This document shows, piece by piece, positions 34,520-44,068 of a stretch of DNA of 64,000 bases (the stretch's first letter is position 1; each line of letters opens with the position of its first letter). This DNA comes from DATDAW01 sp036524675 (GTDB lineage: Bacteria > Verrucomicrobiota > Verrucomicrobiia > Chthoniobacterales > DASVRZ01), in contig DATDBU010000026.1 in the NCBI GenBank assembly GCA_036524675.1, forward strand, positions 24,066-88,065. Reading direction: 5' to 3'. Below the pieces are notes generated by a model. That model did no database searches, was not told the origin of the DNA, and saw nothing but the letters and a program-made list of their open reading frames with translations. The position numbers and the translations under genes were made by a program.

Positions 34520-35219
34520 TGGCGTTTTGCTGGTGGACAAGGCTGCAGGGATGACGTCGCACGACGTTGTGGCGATCGCTCGGAAAAAGTTCAGCATCAC
34601 CAAAGTGGGACATTGCGGCACGCTGGATCCGCTTGCGACCGGGCTGCTTATTGTGGTGCTGGGCCGGGGAACGAAGATCCAGGATTTGCTGATGAGCGAA
34701 GATAAGGAATACGTCGGAACGCTGAAACTCGGCGAGGTCACGGATTCGCAGGATGCTGACGGCGAAATAACCCAAATGCGTCCAGTGCCGCAGTTTACGA
34801 ATGCGGAAGTGGACAGGGCATTTTCAAAGTTCGCAGGCGACTTTTATCAGATGCCGCCCATGGTTTCAGCCATCAAAAAGGACGGTGTGCCGCTGTACAA
34901 ACTGGCCCGACAGGGTAAGACTGTGGAGCGCGAACCGCGTTTCGTCCACGTGTACGCCCATCAGATCTTCGGTGTAAATCTGCCCTTGGTGGAATTCCGT
35001 GTGGTGTGCAGCAAGGGTTTTTACGTCCGGACATACGCGCATGACATCGGGCAGGAGCTTGGTTGCGGCGCTCACTTGCAGTCCCTGCGACGAACGAAAT
35101 CTGGCCGGTTTACGCTGGATCGTGCCGTAACGGTGGACTCTCTAAAGAATGAACCACTGGAAGCGCTGCTACCAAAGGTAATCAGTCTGCCGGAGATATC
35201 GAGGCTGCGGGGCGCGTAG
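34491..35219 (+). CDS. truB: tRNA pseudouridine-55 synthase
   Basis: 242 residues. The TruB catalytic motif VGHCGTLDPLATGLL is complete, with its Asp nucleophile. It also carries GVLLVDKAAGMTSHDV near the N terminus, YVGTLKLGEVTDSQDADGE, MPPMVSAIKKDGVPLYKLAR, and CSKGFYVRTYAHDIGQELG late in the protein. TruB converts U55 to pseudouridine in the T-loop of tRNAs. ATG 34491 is preferred to TTG 34485. It overlaps the end of nrnA by about 29 bases; ribF follows after a 100-base gap. Confidence 0.95.
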   Translation: MNSKTITTLDGVLLVDKAAGMTSHDVVAIARKKFSITKVGHCGTLDPLATGLLIVVLGRGTKIQDLLMSEDKEYVGTLKLGEVTDSQDADGEITQMRPVPQFTNAEVDRAFSKFAGDFYQMPPMVSAIKKDGVPLYKLARQGKTVEREPRFVHVYAHQIFGVNLPLVEFRVVCSKGFYVRTYAHDIGQELGCGAHLQSLRRTKSGRFTLDRAVTVDSLKNEPLEALLPKVISLPEISRLRGA

Positions 35220-35321
35220 GGATGTTGGAAGAGTGAGTTTCAGGATCGCAAAATTTCATTAAGGCACACTGGGAATCCCGCGAGCTGCCATACTTCATTC
35301 ATCCTTCACATGTTTTGATTT

Positions 35322-36251
35322 ATGCGCGTCCTGCGATCGATCTCTGAACTTACTTCCCTTCCTGGCCCGGTTTCGCTGGGGATCGGCGTGTTTGATGGCG
35401 TCCATCCGGGGCACGAGCGTGTGATTCGCCGGGCGCTCGATGATGCTGCTGGACACGGAGGGACGGGAGTGATTGTGACGTTTCATCCCCATCCGGTGAA
35501 GGTTTTGCGACCGGAAAAGGCACCGCACCTACTAACTTCCACGCCGCACAAGTTGCAGCTGATCCAAGCCTTGGGTGTGGACGTCGTATTGTTGATTGAA
35601 TTTAATCGGGAATTTGCTGCAACCGATCCGGAGATTTTCATCACGGACCTCGCGCGAGCGGCGCGCCCGCTGCAGACGATCTGCGTCGGAGAGAAATGGT
35701 TTTTCGGCAAGGACCGCCGTGGAAACGTCGCGCTTCTGCGTGAATTGGGTGAAAAGCTCGGTTTTACTGTTTCGGCGGTGCCGGCGGTGGAAATTGGCGG
35801 TCGAGTCGTTTCGAGCACATTGATTCGCGGCGAAGTCGAGCACGGTAGACTGGACGAGGTGGAGCGGTTTTTGGGAAGGCCGTTTACGATTTTAGGAACG
35901 GTCGTGGAGGGGAAAAAGCTGGGACATCAGCTCGGTTTTCCGACGGCGAATTTAACCGCGCACAATGAACAGTTTCCGCCCAACGGAGTGTATGCCGTTC
36001 GTGCATGGCTTGATGCGAAAGAGCTTCATGGTGTCGTCAACATTGGCATCCGTCCATCCATTGAAGATGCCGCGCCGCAACGCACACTGGAGTTGCACAT
36101 TTTCGATTTTGAACGGGATATTTACGGGAAGGATCTGGAGGTCAAATTTGAAAAATTCCTGCGTCCTGAGAAGAAGTTTCCGTCGTTGGAGGCCCTCCGA
36201 GCTCAAATCGCCGTCGACGCAAAACAATCGCGCGACATTTTCGGGATTTGA
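35322..36251 (+). CDS. ribF: Bifunctional riboflavin kinase/FAD synthetase
   Basis: 309 residues, the usual length of RibF. The N-terminal nucleotidyl-transferase (FAD synthetase) domain has SLGIGVFDGVHPGHERVI, FHPHPVKVL, and STLIRGEVEHGRLDEVE at its end. The C-terminal flavokinase domain (from about residue 185) has GTVVEGKKLGHQLGFPTANL, PPNGVYAVRAW, VVNIGIRPSI and LELHIFDFERDIYG. It turns riboflavin into FMN and FAD in the cytosol. Last gene of the rbfA-nrnA-truB-ribF cluster. Confidence 0.96.
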   Translation: MRVLRSISELTSLPGPVSLGIGVFDGVHPGHERVIRRALDDAAGHGGTGVIVTFHPHPVKVLRPEKAPHLLTSTPHKLQLIQALGVDVVLLIEFNREFAATDPEIFITDLARAARPLQTICVGEKWFFGKDRRGNVALLRELGEKLGFTVSAVPAVEIGGRVVSSTLIRGEVEHGRLDEVERFLGRPFTILGTVVEGKKLGHQLGFPTANLTAHNEQFPPNGVYAVRAWLDAKELHGVVNIGIRPSIEDAAPQRTLELHIFDFERDIYGKDLEVKFEKFLRPEKKFPSLEALRAQIAVDAKQSRDIFGI

Positions 36252-36305
36252 GGCACTGTCGGATGCCTTGTCTGTAAATATCCACCCTTAGTTTCTGGAA
36301 TTGCC

Positions 36306-36650
36306 ATGTCTGAACTCACCCTCATCAAGACTGAAAAGACCGCCCCCTCCGCTTCAAGCGTGACCGTTGGAAGCAACCCGTTCCGCGTTGTCGTCGATCC
36401 TGCGATGCGCGCCAAATTGAAAGATGCCTTGATCCAGATGATCGACCATCATGACGCTACGCTGGCCGATTTTTTCGCCAACGGCCAGCTCAGCCTCGAT
36501 AGTTACAAGGAATACATCGAGCTCTTTGCCTTCAGCCTTCGTGAGACCATGGAAACCCGTGAGGGCGTCGCCTATTTGCTCAAGGCTGCAGGCTTTGAGG
36601 TGCAGCCCGAGGACATCAATCTGCGCCCTGAGTGGCGATGGAAGGCGTGA
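36306..36650 (+). CDS. Small conserved-looking hypothetical protein
   Basis: 114 residues, not recognised. It has a disordered Ser/Thr-rich start (SELTLIKTEKTAPSASS), then predicted helices DPAMRAKLKDALIQMIDHHD and YKEYIELFAFSLRETMETR, and ends RPEWRWKA. There is no signal peptide, membrane segment or cysteine. Good codon structure and a clear position 54 bases after ribF support a real gene. It is probably a small cytosolic protein of unknown role; it could be co-transcribed with ribF. Confidence 0.6.
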   Translation: MSELTLIKTEKTAPSASSVTVGSNPFRVVVDPAMRAKLKDALIQMIDHHDATLADFFANGQLSLDSYKEYIELFAFSLRETMETREGVAYLLKAAGFEVQPEDINLRPEWRWKA

Positions 36651-36884
36651 CGTTGGCGGCTCGATGATCGAGCTGGGATCATTCAAGGAGACGTAAGGAC
36701 GATAGCGATTGCCAAATACACCTATGAATGGTGGTCTCGACTGAGCTGACCACAAAATGTAGTTTCCCAAAAATTTTTGTAGCCATCGCCGCCGTGATTT
36801 GATCTATGTTGGGTCCATTGGCGGCAAATCCGTCAAAACAGCCGAAGGCCACACCTTGCGGCCTCCGGGTTCAGACCCTAAAAA

Positions 36885-38396
36885 ATGGATTACAATTCCG
36901 GCTCCACCAATGGGCAGAACGGCGATCTGCATCTTGAAGTCCTCCCTCAGCCCGAGCGCCAACTCAGCACATCTCTGGCTCGCGTTAAAAACTACGTCCT
37001 CGATACCAATGTATTGCTACACGATCCCAACAGCATCCATCGTTTCGATGACAATCATGTTTGGATTCCCGTCGAGGTCCTGAGTGAGCTCGACAAATTC
37101 AAGAATGAACAGTCTGAGCGCGGTGCTAATGCGCGCATCGTCCATCGATCCCTCTCGAAAATTTTCGGGAACAACCGACCCGCAGTCGTCAAAGGAGCAC
37201 GCCTCCCTGGCGGCGGGAGCATCCGCATTGCCGTAAACGAACGTGCGACGGTCAAGCCAACGGGGAAATTGAAGCGTTTCCAAGCGCTTTTCCCGGAAAC
37301 AGCCACTGTCGACAACCGCATCATCGCTTCCTGCCTCGAAATCGAGCGCCGTTGCGATGACCGTACTGTCCTCGTCACGAAGGATATCAATATGCTGCTG
37401 AAAGCCCTCGCCATCGGGCTCGATGCTGAGGATTACCTGAACGACAAAGTTGAATCGCGGGACGTCGAGAGCGACATGCGCGTCATTAACGTGGCTCCGC
37501 ATGAATTACAGCGATTCGGCAGCAGCCGGGTCCTGACCATCGAGGATTCGCGTGCCCACGATTTGTTGCTCAACGAATACACGCTTCTGACGGTCGATGG
37601 TCAAAAATCACTCCCCGCCCGTTATGTGGGTGAAGGAATTTTTCGACGCCTCAACATTCCAGCTGCGCTCGACATTCCTAAAGGCATTACGCTCAAGCCA
37701 GCGAATGCCGGCCAGCAGTGCTTTCTCGATGCGCTGCTTGACCCGAGTATTTCATTGGTCACCTGCTACGGACAAGCCGGCACCGGAAAGACGCTGCTTG
37801 CTGTCGCGGCGGGGCTCTATGCGCTTTTTAGCCGTGATTACAATGGGATGACTGTTTCCCGTCCCGTTGTTGCCATGGGCAATACGCTTGGGTTTTTGCC
37901 CGGCACGCTTGACGAAAAAATGCGCCCCTGGCTCCAGTCGATTTACGATGCCTTTGATGTCCTATTGCCGATCCGAGCTCCCCACGCCGAAGGCAAAGCC
38001 GGGAAAAGAAAGCGCATCATCGAATCCGTTGCTGAGCTTTCGCCAGGACCCGCTCAGATGCGTCCGTACGAAAAACTGATCGAGCAGGGACTCGTGGAGA
38101 TCGAAGCGCTTTGCTATATCCGTGGCCGGTCTATTCCCAACCGGTTTTTCGTGCTCGACGAAGCCCAGCAGCTCACGCCGCTCGAAGCAAAGACCGTTGT
38201 CACTCGGATGTCTCGTGGCTCGAAACTCGTGATGGTCGGTGATCCGGCGCAGATCGATCATCCTTATGTGGACAGCCGATCCAACGGCTTGGTTTACACG
38301 CGCGATCGGCTGAAAGGGCAAGGGATCACCGCACACGTGACCTTGTCGAAAGGCGAACGCTCGTCGCTTGCAGAGATCGGCGCAACCTTGATGTAA
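36885..38396 (+). CDS. PhoH2-type PIN domain/PhoH ATPase fusion
   Basis: 503 residues. The N-terminal PIN nuclease domain (about 35-165) has NYVLDTNVLLHDPN, VEVLSELDKFK, TVDNRIIASCLEIE and VLVTKDINMLLKA. The C-terminal PhoH ATPase domain (about 255-503) has Walker A VTCYGQAGTGKTLLAVA, Walker B RFFVLDEAQQLTPLEAKT, MVGDPAQIDHP and a final ERSSLAEIGATL. PhoH2 proteins unwind and cleave RNA using ATP. The fusion is full-length with all acidic PIN residues visible. A 234-base gap separates it from the preceding small gene. Confidence 0.92.
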   Translation: MDYNSGSTNGQNGDLHLEVLPQPERQLSTSLARVKNYVLDTNVLLHDPNSIHRFDDNHVWIPVEVLSELDKFKNEQSERGANARIVHRSLSKIFGNNRPAVVKGARLPGGGSIRIAVNERATVKPTGKLKRFQALFPETATVDNRIIASCLEIERRCDDRTVLVTKDINMLLKALAIGLDAEDYLNDKVESRDVESDMRVINVAPHELQRFGSSRVLTIEDSRAHDLLLNEYTLLTVDGQKSLPARYVGEGIFRRLNIPAALDIPKGITLKPANAGQQCFLDALLDPSISLVTCYGQAGTGKTLLAVAAGLYALFSRDYNGMTVSRPVVAMGNTLGFLPGTLDEKMRPWLQSIYDAFDVLLPIRAPHAEGKAGKRKRIIESVAELSPGPAQMRPYEKLIEQGLVEIEALCYIRGRSIPNRFFVLDEAQQLTPLEAKTVVTRMSRGSKLVMVGDPAQIDHPYVDSRSNGLVYTRDRLKGQGITAHVTLSKGERSSLAEIGATLM

Positions 38397-38527
38397 ACCG
38401 GCTCGACAACAGATAGTGGACGGGGTGGAGCAGCTTGGTGGCTGGCCACCCCGGCACGAAGTTTTGGAGGTTCATTTGGGAAAAGTCGTTGGATTTCCGG
38501 TGGGACGAGTGCTACAAACGCCCTCCC

Positions 38528-39847
38528 ATGCCATCCTCAGATTCCGTAATGCAGGCTACACTCGCGTCGACCGCATCGTTGGCCGGCTCGTCCCTGCATA
38601 CTGGCGAAAAAGTAACCCTCACCCTCAAACCCGCTCCGGTCGGGCACGGATTTAAATTTAAAAGGATCGATCTCCCCGATGAGCCCACCATCGATGCCCG
38701 CGTTGAGAACGTAAAATTTGTCGAGCGAGCCACCACGCTCGCCGAAGGAAACGTTAAAGTCCATACGGTCGAACACGTCCTTTCCGCGCTCGCTGGAATG
38801 GGCGTGGACAACGCCCTCATCGAAATGGACGCCAACGAACCCGCCATCGGCGACGGCTCTGCACGTCCTTTCGTTGAACTCATCAAAAAGGCCGGCATCG
38901 TTGCCCAGGACGCCCGTCGCAGTGAGTATTGGGTCCGCGAACCGATCTATCTCGAGACGAAAAATGGCTCCATTTTGATCATCGTCCCCGATGACAAGTT
39001 CCGCATTTCGTGCACCAACGTCGGCCCGGGTGGCCGCTTCACGCAGTTTTTCACCACGGAGATTACGCCCGAGATTTACGAAAAAGAGATCGCCCCGGCG
39101 CGAACCTTCGTTTTTTACGAAGACGTCCAGCCCCTCATGGAAAAAGGCCTGATCAAGGGTGGTTCTCTGGAAAATGCCATCGTCGTCCGCGGCGACTCCG
39201 TCCTCAGTAAGGAACCGCTTCGTTTCCAGGAAGAATTTGTCCGCCACAAAATCCTCGATATCGTCGGCGACTTGATTCTCGCCGGACGCCGCATTCGGGG
39301 ACACGTCATCGCCGTCAAACCCGGCCATGGCCCCAATTCGGAGCTCGCCAAAGTCGTCTCCAAGCGCGCCACCGAGCTGCTCGCCATGGTGCCTCCCAGA
39401 GTCATTCCGCAAGGGGAAGGCGGCATGGCCATTGACGAAGTCATGAAAGCGTTGCCGCATCGTTATCCGTTCCTTTTGGTCGATCGCATCGTGAAATTTG
39501 ACGGCCCAACGAAATGTACCGGCATCAAATCGGTGACGATCAACGAGCCATTTTTTCAAGGGCATTTCCCCGGCCATCCTGTCATGCCGGGCGTCCTGCA
39601 GGTGGAAGCCATGGCGCAGGTCGCCAGCATCCTTCTCAAGCGCATAAGCGGTCAGGGACGTATCGGTTATTTCATGAGCGCCGACGGCGTGAAATTCCGC
39701 AAGCCCGTCGTGCCAGGCGATACGCTTTTTATTGAAGCCGATCTGCTCAAAGCTCGGAAGAATATCGGCAAAGCGTATTGCCGTTGTCTCGTGAACAATG
39801 AAGTCACCAGCGAAGGCGAGCTAATGTTCGGCTTCGTAGACGTGTAA
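38528..39847 (+). CDS. LpxC-FabZ fusion (lipid A deacetylase/hydroxyacyl-ACP dehydratase)
   Basis: 439 residues from ATG 38528. Residues 1-285 are LpxC, the zinc deacetylase that commits UDP-acyl-GlcNAc to lipid A: zinc ligands in HTVEHVLSAL and RHKILDIVGDLILAG, and the conserved GHVIAVKPGHGPN. Residues 295-439 are FabZ: LPHRYPFLLVDRIV, and catalytic FFQGHFPGHPVMPGVLQVEA with its histidine; the enzyme dehydrates 3-hydroxyacyl-ACP in fatty acid synthesis. Both active sites look intact. The fusion ties lipid A and fatty acid synthesis, which compete for the same hydroxyacyl-ACP. lpxA follows 33 bases downstream. Fused LpxC-FabZ is known in Bacteroidota and some related groups. Confidence 0.95.
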   Translation: MPSSDSVMQATLASTASLAGSSLHTGEKVTLTLKPAPVGHGFKFKRIDLPDEPTIDARVENVKFVERATTLAEGNVKVHTVEHVLSALAGMGVDNALIEMDANEPAIGDGSARPFVELIKKAGIVAQDARRSEYWVREPIYLETKNGSILIIVPDDKFRISCTNVGPGGRFTQFFTTEITPEIYEKEIAPARTFVFYEDVQPLMEKGLIKGGSLENAIVVRGDSVLSKEPLRFQEEFVRHKILDIVGDLILAGRRIRGHVIAVKPGHGPNSELAKVVSKRATELLAMVPPRVIPQGEGGMAIDEVMKALPHRYPFLLVDRIVKFDGPTKCTGIKSVTINEPFFQGHFPGHPVMPGVLQVEAMAQVASILLKRISGQGRIGYFMSADGVKFRKPVVPGDTLFIEADLLKARKNIGKAYCRCLVNNEVTSEGELMFGFVDV

Positions 39848-39880
39848 GCCCGGAAGTTCGGTATCCAGTTTTCAGAGAAA

Positions 39881-40654
39881 ATGCAGAAAATCCACCCAAC
39901 CGCCATCGTTAGCCCGGCAGCCGTCATCGGCGAGGGGACCGAGATTGGTCCGTATTGTATAGTCGGCGATGGCGTGATTATCGGCGAGGATTGCTGGTTG
40001 CAGCACCACGTCACCATAATGGGACCGACGACGATCGGTAATGGGAACAAGTTCTTTTCCTATGCCTGCATCGGCCAGCGATCGCAGGATCTCAAATATG
40101 CCGGCGAACCAACGTATCTCCAAATTGGCGATGGTAACAGCTTTCGTGAATTTTCCACCGTGCATCGAGCTACTGGAGCGGGAAATACCACACGGGTAGG
40201 TAGTCACGGTAACTTCCTCAGCTATAGTCACATCGCACATGACTGCGTCGTGGGTGATCATGTAATTTTTTCTAACAACGGAACCATTGCTGGTCACGTC
40301 GAGGTCGGCGACTACGCCAACATCGGCGGTTTGACTGCCGTCCATCAGTTCTGCCGGATCGGCAAACATGCCATTATCGGAGGATGTTCCAAGATCGTGC
40401 AGGACGTGCCTCCGTTTTTCATCGCTGATGGTAACCCGGCCGAGGTGCGCGGCGTCAACAACATCGGCTTGGAGCGTCGCGGCTTCCAGCCCGAAGCCCT
40501 GAAGACGTTAAAGGAGGCCTATCGGTTTCTGTACCGGTCCAATCTTAATGTCCGGCAGGCTGTCGACGACCTCGAATCCCGATTTGGCGAGATGCCTGAG
40601 ATCCGTGACCTGGCCAGTTTTATTAATAAGAGCGCTCGCGGAATCATCCGGTGA
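39881..40654 (+). CDS. lpxA: UDP-N-acetylglucosamine acyltransferase
   Basis: 257 residues, the first enzyme of lipid A synthesis, transferring a 3-hydroxyacyl chain from ACP to UDP-GlcNAc. Left-handed beta-helix hexapeptide repeats run through the first 190 residues (IHPTAIVSPAAVIGEGTEIG, and AGHVEVGDYANIGGLTAV). The catalytic His is in SHIAHDC (His120), with TVHRATG and the family block DGNPAEVRGVNNIGLERRGF following. The C-terminal helical domain ends ASFINKSARGIIR. Placed right after lpxC-fabZ, as in other Gram-negative bacteria. Confidence 0.96.
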   Translation: MQKIHPTAIVSPAAVIGEGTEIGPYCIVGDGVIIGEDCWLQHHVTIMGPTTIGNGNKFFSYACIGQRSQDLKYAGEPTYLQIGDGNSFREFSTVHRATGAGNTTRVGSHGNFLSYSHIAHDCVVGDHVIFSNNGTIAGHVEVGDYANIGGLTAVHQFCRIGKHAIIGGCSKIVQDVPPFFIADGNPAEVRGVNNIGLERRGFQPEALKTLKEAYRFLYRSNLNVRQAVDDLESRFGEMPEIRDLASFINKSARGIIR

Positions 40655-40824
40655 GCCGTTGCGAGCTCGTCATTGGCGCGCAATCAAATTTGAAGGGCTT
40701 GTGCCTGCGGGGCGCCCAAGACGTTTGAGCAGTCGCATTGCACGTGCATGGCTGGGCGCACGCGACTTTACGCTTGGAATTATGCGTATAGCTTTTCGCA
40801 GGTGCGATCTTACCTCAATTTCAC

Positions 40825-41817
40825 ATGTTCTCCCTTTCCGAACGCAGCGCCTTCTATAGCGAACTAGGCAAACTGCTCGTTGCCGGCTTTCCTTTCCTGA
40901 AGTCCGTTGAAGTTCTTCTTGCCGCACGGCCATCCGGCGGAGTGCGTCAACTTCTACAGCGGCTCAGGGTGTTCGCCGCGGGCGGAGCTAACATTACCGA
41001 TGCGTTCTCGCGGCCAGGGATGCCGTTTCATTCGATGGAAATCTCGCTGATCGCGGCATGCGAACGCAGCGGGCAACTGCATCGCGGCTGTGAGTTTCTC
41101 TCCAAATATTTTGCCCGGCTCGATGCCACACGACGTTCCATTGCGAAGCGCGCCGCGTATCCGATTTTCATTCTTCATTTTGGCGTCGTTATGTTGTCCA
41201 TTCCGCGGCTTTTTCAAGGAGAACCGGCGATTCGAGTCTTTTGGGGGATAGCGATTACCCTTGGCGGTTTTTACATCGCTGCCGCTTTGATCTACATCGC
41301 TTTCAAAGTCCTTCACCGTACAGTGAGCGTCTCCGATTTGGGTGACACCGTGCTTGGGGCCGTTCCTCTTATTGGAAGTATTCACAAGTCGCTTGCGCTG
41401 AGCCGCTTTTGCACAGCCTTTCAAATGCAGCTCGACGCCGGCGTCAATGTAATGGATAGCCTGATCTCTGCCGCCAACGCGTCGGAAAGCGCTCTCATCA
41501 AATCGGCTGCGCATCGTATGCTGCCTGGAATTCGCGACGGCAACCAGGTCGGCGCCGAGCTCGCCGCTGCGCACGTGTTTCCTCCTGATTTTCTCCGCGG
41601 ATTCGTGGTCGGCGAACAAACGGGCACCCTGGATTCTGTTCTCATTGGTGCCGCTGATGAACACCAGGTCCGCGCCATGGCAGGCATTGAAACCCTTGCA
41701 GAATGGATTCCACGTCTGATTTACGTGGTCATCACGCTCTACATCGGCTGGAGCATGATTGTTATGTTTCAGTCCGCGATGACCGGCGTGAACAAAATGT
41801 TGGAGTCTCCGGAGTGA
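40825..41817 (+). CDS. Type II secretion/type IV pilus GspF-like membrane protein
   Basis: 330 residues with the GspF/PilC pattern: two repeated cytoplasmic helical domains (start: FYSELGKLLVAGFPFLKSVE; second: LSRFCTAFQMQLDAGVNVMD) and about three membrane helices (FILHFGVVMLSIPRLF, FYIAAALIYIAFKVL, LIYVVITLYIGWSMIVM). GspF anchors the assembly ATPase of type II secretion or type IV pili in the inner membrane. No other gsp/pil genes are near, so it is an orphan copy or part of a dispersed system. It is smaller than GspF (about 400), and the first domain is short. Confidence 0.85.
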   Translation: MFSLSERSAFYSELGKLLVAGFPFLKSVEVLLAARPSGGVRQLLQRLRVFAAGGANITDAFSRPGMPFHSMEISLIAACERSGQLHRGCEFLSKYFARLDATRRSIAKRAAYPIFILHFGVVMLSIPRLFQGEPAIRVFWGIAITLGGFYIAAALIYIAFKVLHRTVSVSDLGDTVLGAVPLIGSIHKSLALSRFCTAFQMQLDAGVNVMDSLISAANASESALIKSAAHRMLPGIRDGNQVGAELAAAHVFPPDFLRGFVVGEQTGTLDSVLIGAADEHQVRAMAGIETLAEWIPRLIYVVITLYIGWSMIVMFQSAMTGVNKMLESPE

Positions 41818-42008
41818 GTGTGTGTCATGTCTGTGTCGCACGGGTGTGACACGGTGTGACAATCTGGCGCTGCGTGGCGGCTTTCCATTGTTTGATAAAG
41901 TTTCTTAACATACTCATTGGCAGTAACTTATGTAGTGCATGCTTCGACGGCGCGCGATCTGCTCATTCTTTCAGCAGCAGTTTAAATTTTCACCCATCCT
42001 TTTTCACT

Positions 42009-43955
42009 ATGGCAAAAATCTTAGGCATCGACCTCGGCACCACCAACTCCTGCATGGCCGTCATGGAAGGTGGCGAACCCGTGGTCCTCGAAAATTCCGA
42101 GGGCGCCCGCACTACCCCCTCGGTCGTCGCTTTCACCAAATCTGGCGAACGTGTCGTCGGCCAGGCCGCAAAACGTCAGGCCGTCACCAATGCGGTCAAT
42201 ACCATTTTTTCCGTCAAACGTTTCATGGGCCGCAAGTTTGACGAAGTTCAGGAAGAAATTCATCGCGTCCCGTATAAACTCGTTAAAGCCTCCAATGGCG
42301 ACGCCCATATTCAGGTCACTGTCGGCGGCGAAACCCGGACCTATTCTCCGCCGGAAATCTCGGCGATGATTCTGTCGAAGCTGAAAGCAGACGCGGAATC
42401 GAAGCTCGGCGAAAAAATCACTCAGGCAATCATCACGGTCCCGGCGTACTTCAACGACTCGCAGCGTAATGCGACCAAGGATGCCGGTCAGATCGCGGGC
42501 CTCGAAGTGCTTCGTATCATCAACGAACCGACTGCTGCTTCTCTCGCCTATGGTCTTAACGAAAAGAAAGACGAAAAGATCGCCGTTTATGACCTCGGCG
42601 GCGGCACGTTTGACATCTCCGTTCTCGAAATCGGCGATGGATTGTTCGAAGTGAAAGCTACGAACGGCGACACTCACCTTGGCGGTGACGACTGGGACCA
42701 CAAGGTCATGGACTGGATTATTGACGAATTCAAAGCCGACACCGGCATCGACCTTTCCAAACAGCCCGACGCCGTTCAGCGTATTAAAGAAGAAGCGGAA
42801 AAAGCAAAAATCGCTCTTTCTTCGTCGCAACAGTACGACATTAACCTGCCGTTCATTACCGCCGATCAGACCGGTCCGAAGCACATCCAGAAAACGCTGA
42901 CACGCGCCAAATTGGAACAGCTCACCGATTCACTATTCGAACGCACGCTCAAACCGGTGCGCGACTGCCTCGCCGACGCGAAAATTACCGCAAACCAGGT
43001 CGACGAACTCGTCCTCGTCGGTGGCATGACGCGCATGCCGAAGGTTATTGAAACGGCTCGCAAGCTGGTTAGCAAGGAACCTCACAAGGGTGTAAACCCT
43101 GATGAAGTTGTTGCTGTCGGCGCGGCCATCCAGGGCGGCGTTCTCAAAGGCGACGTCAAGGATGTTCTTCTGCTTGATGTCACACCGCTTACACTGGCAA
43201 TCGAAACGGCCGGTGGCGTCGCAACCGCGATGATTCCGCGTAACACGACCATCCCGACCCGCAAATCGCAGATCTTCTCAACCTACAGCGACAATCAGCC
43301 CGGCGTGGAAATCAAGGTCCTGCAGGGCGAACGTCCGCTCAGCCGTGACAACAAAAATCTCGGCACATTCCACCTCGACGGCATTCCGCCGGCGCCCCGT
43401 GGTGTTCCGCAGATCGAAGTTACCTTCGACATTGATGCCAACGGCATTCTCCATGTTAGCGCGAAGGATCTCGGCACGAAGAAGGAACAGAAAATCTCCA
43501 TCACGGGTTCAAGCGGCCTCGATAAAGGCGAAGTGGAACGCCTCCGCAAGGAAGCCGAACTCCACGCTGCCGAGGACGCGAAAGCCAAGGATGCCATCGA
43601 AGTCCGTAACAACGCCGACTCGCTTGCCTATCAATGTGAGAAGCAGATCAAAGACCTTGGCGACAAGCTTCCCGGTGACAAGAAATCAGACATCGAAAGC
43701 GCGATCGCTGCTGTCCGTGAAGCTCTGAAGGGCGAAGACGTTGACGCCATCAAGAGCGCTCACGAGAGACTGGAATCCAAATTCCAGGAGATTAGTGCTG
43801 ACCTCTACAAGCAAGCCGCCGCCAGTTCCGGAGCCGGCCAACCCGAACCCGAAACTGCAGGAGCCGGCGCTTCCTCCGCCGAATCCGACAAAAAGAAGGA
43901 CGACAATGTCGTCGACGCCGAGTTCGAGATGGTAGACGAAGACAAGAAGAAATAA
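42009..43955 (+). CDS. dnaK: Chaperone DnaK
   Basis: 648 residues from ATG 42009. All Hsp70 blocks are present: ILGIDLGTTNSCMAVMEGG, VPAYFNDSQRNATKDAG, NEPTAASLAYGLN, YDLGGGTFDISVLE, and LVLVGGMTRMPKVIE for the ATPase domain. The substrate-binding domain has MIPRNTTIPTRKSQIF and LDGIPPAPRGVPQIEVTF. The C terminus ends with an acidic lysine-rich tail (DDNVVDAEFEMVDEDKKK) typical of DnaK. It is the general housekeeping Hsp70; groES and groL follow. grpE and dnaJ are not in this cluster. No CIRCE inverted repeat was seen in the 190 bases upstream. Confidence 0.97.
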   Translation: MAKILGIDLGTTNSCMAVMEGGEPVVLENSEGARTTPSVVAFTKSGERVVGQAAKRQAVTNAVNTIFSVKRFMGRKFDEVQEEIHRVPYKLVKASNGDAHIQVTVGGETRTYSPPEISAMILSKLKADAESKLGEKITQAIITVPAYFNDSQRNATKDAGQIAGLEVLRIINEPTAASLAYGLNEKKDEKIAVYDLGGGTFDISVLEIGDGLFEVKATNGDTHLGGDDWDHKVMDWIIDEFKADTGIDLSKQPDAVQRIKEEAEKAKIALSSSQQYDINLPFITADQTGPKHIQKTLTRAKLEQLTDSLFERTLKPVRDCLADAKITANQVDELVLVGGMTRMPKVIETARKLVSKEPHKGVNPDEVVAVGAAIQGGVLKGDVKDVLLLDVTPLTLAIETAGGVATAMIPRNTTIPTRKSQIFSTYSDNQPGVEIKVLQGERPLSRDNKNLGTFHLDGIPPAPRGVPQIEVTFDIDANGILHVSAKDLGTKKEQKISITGSSGLDKGEVERLRKEAELHAAEDAKAKDAIEVRNNADSLAYQCEKQIKDLGDKLPGDKKSDIESAIAAVREALKGEDVDAIKSAHERLESKFQEISADLYKQAAASSGAGQPEPETAGAGASSAESDKKKDDNVVDAEFEMVDEDKKK

Positions 43956-43956
43956 T

Positions 43957-43978
43957 TTGTTACCAAAGTAACAATTTT
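43957..43978 (+). terminator. Small hairpin after dnaK
   Basis: Perfect 7-bp stem TTGTTAC/GTAACAA with a CAAA loop, followed by TTTT, starting two bases after the dnaK stop. The stem is A/T-rich, so termination would be weak; it may reduce read-through into groES or protect the dnaK mRNA end. Confidence 0.4.
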
Positions 43979-44068
43979 CCAGGATCCGCGCCTGATCGTT
44001 AGAATGTTCGGCGCGGGTCGTTGGTAAACCCAAACCACAACAACCCCAACAAGGAGACACATCCAAGT

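Noticed and set aside
38421..38451. GGGGTGG/CCACCCC stem before lpxC as a terminator
   Set aside because: No T-tract follows and the loop is long; it may be chance pairing in GC-rich DNA.
38537..39577. 346-codon open frame antisense to lpxC-fabZ
   Set aside because: Composition is that of a shadow frame in GC-rich DNA; both LpxC and FabZ motifs are intact on the + strand.
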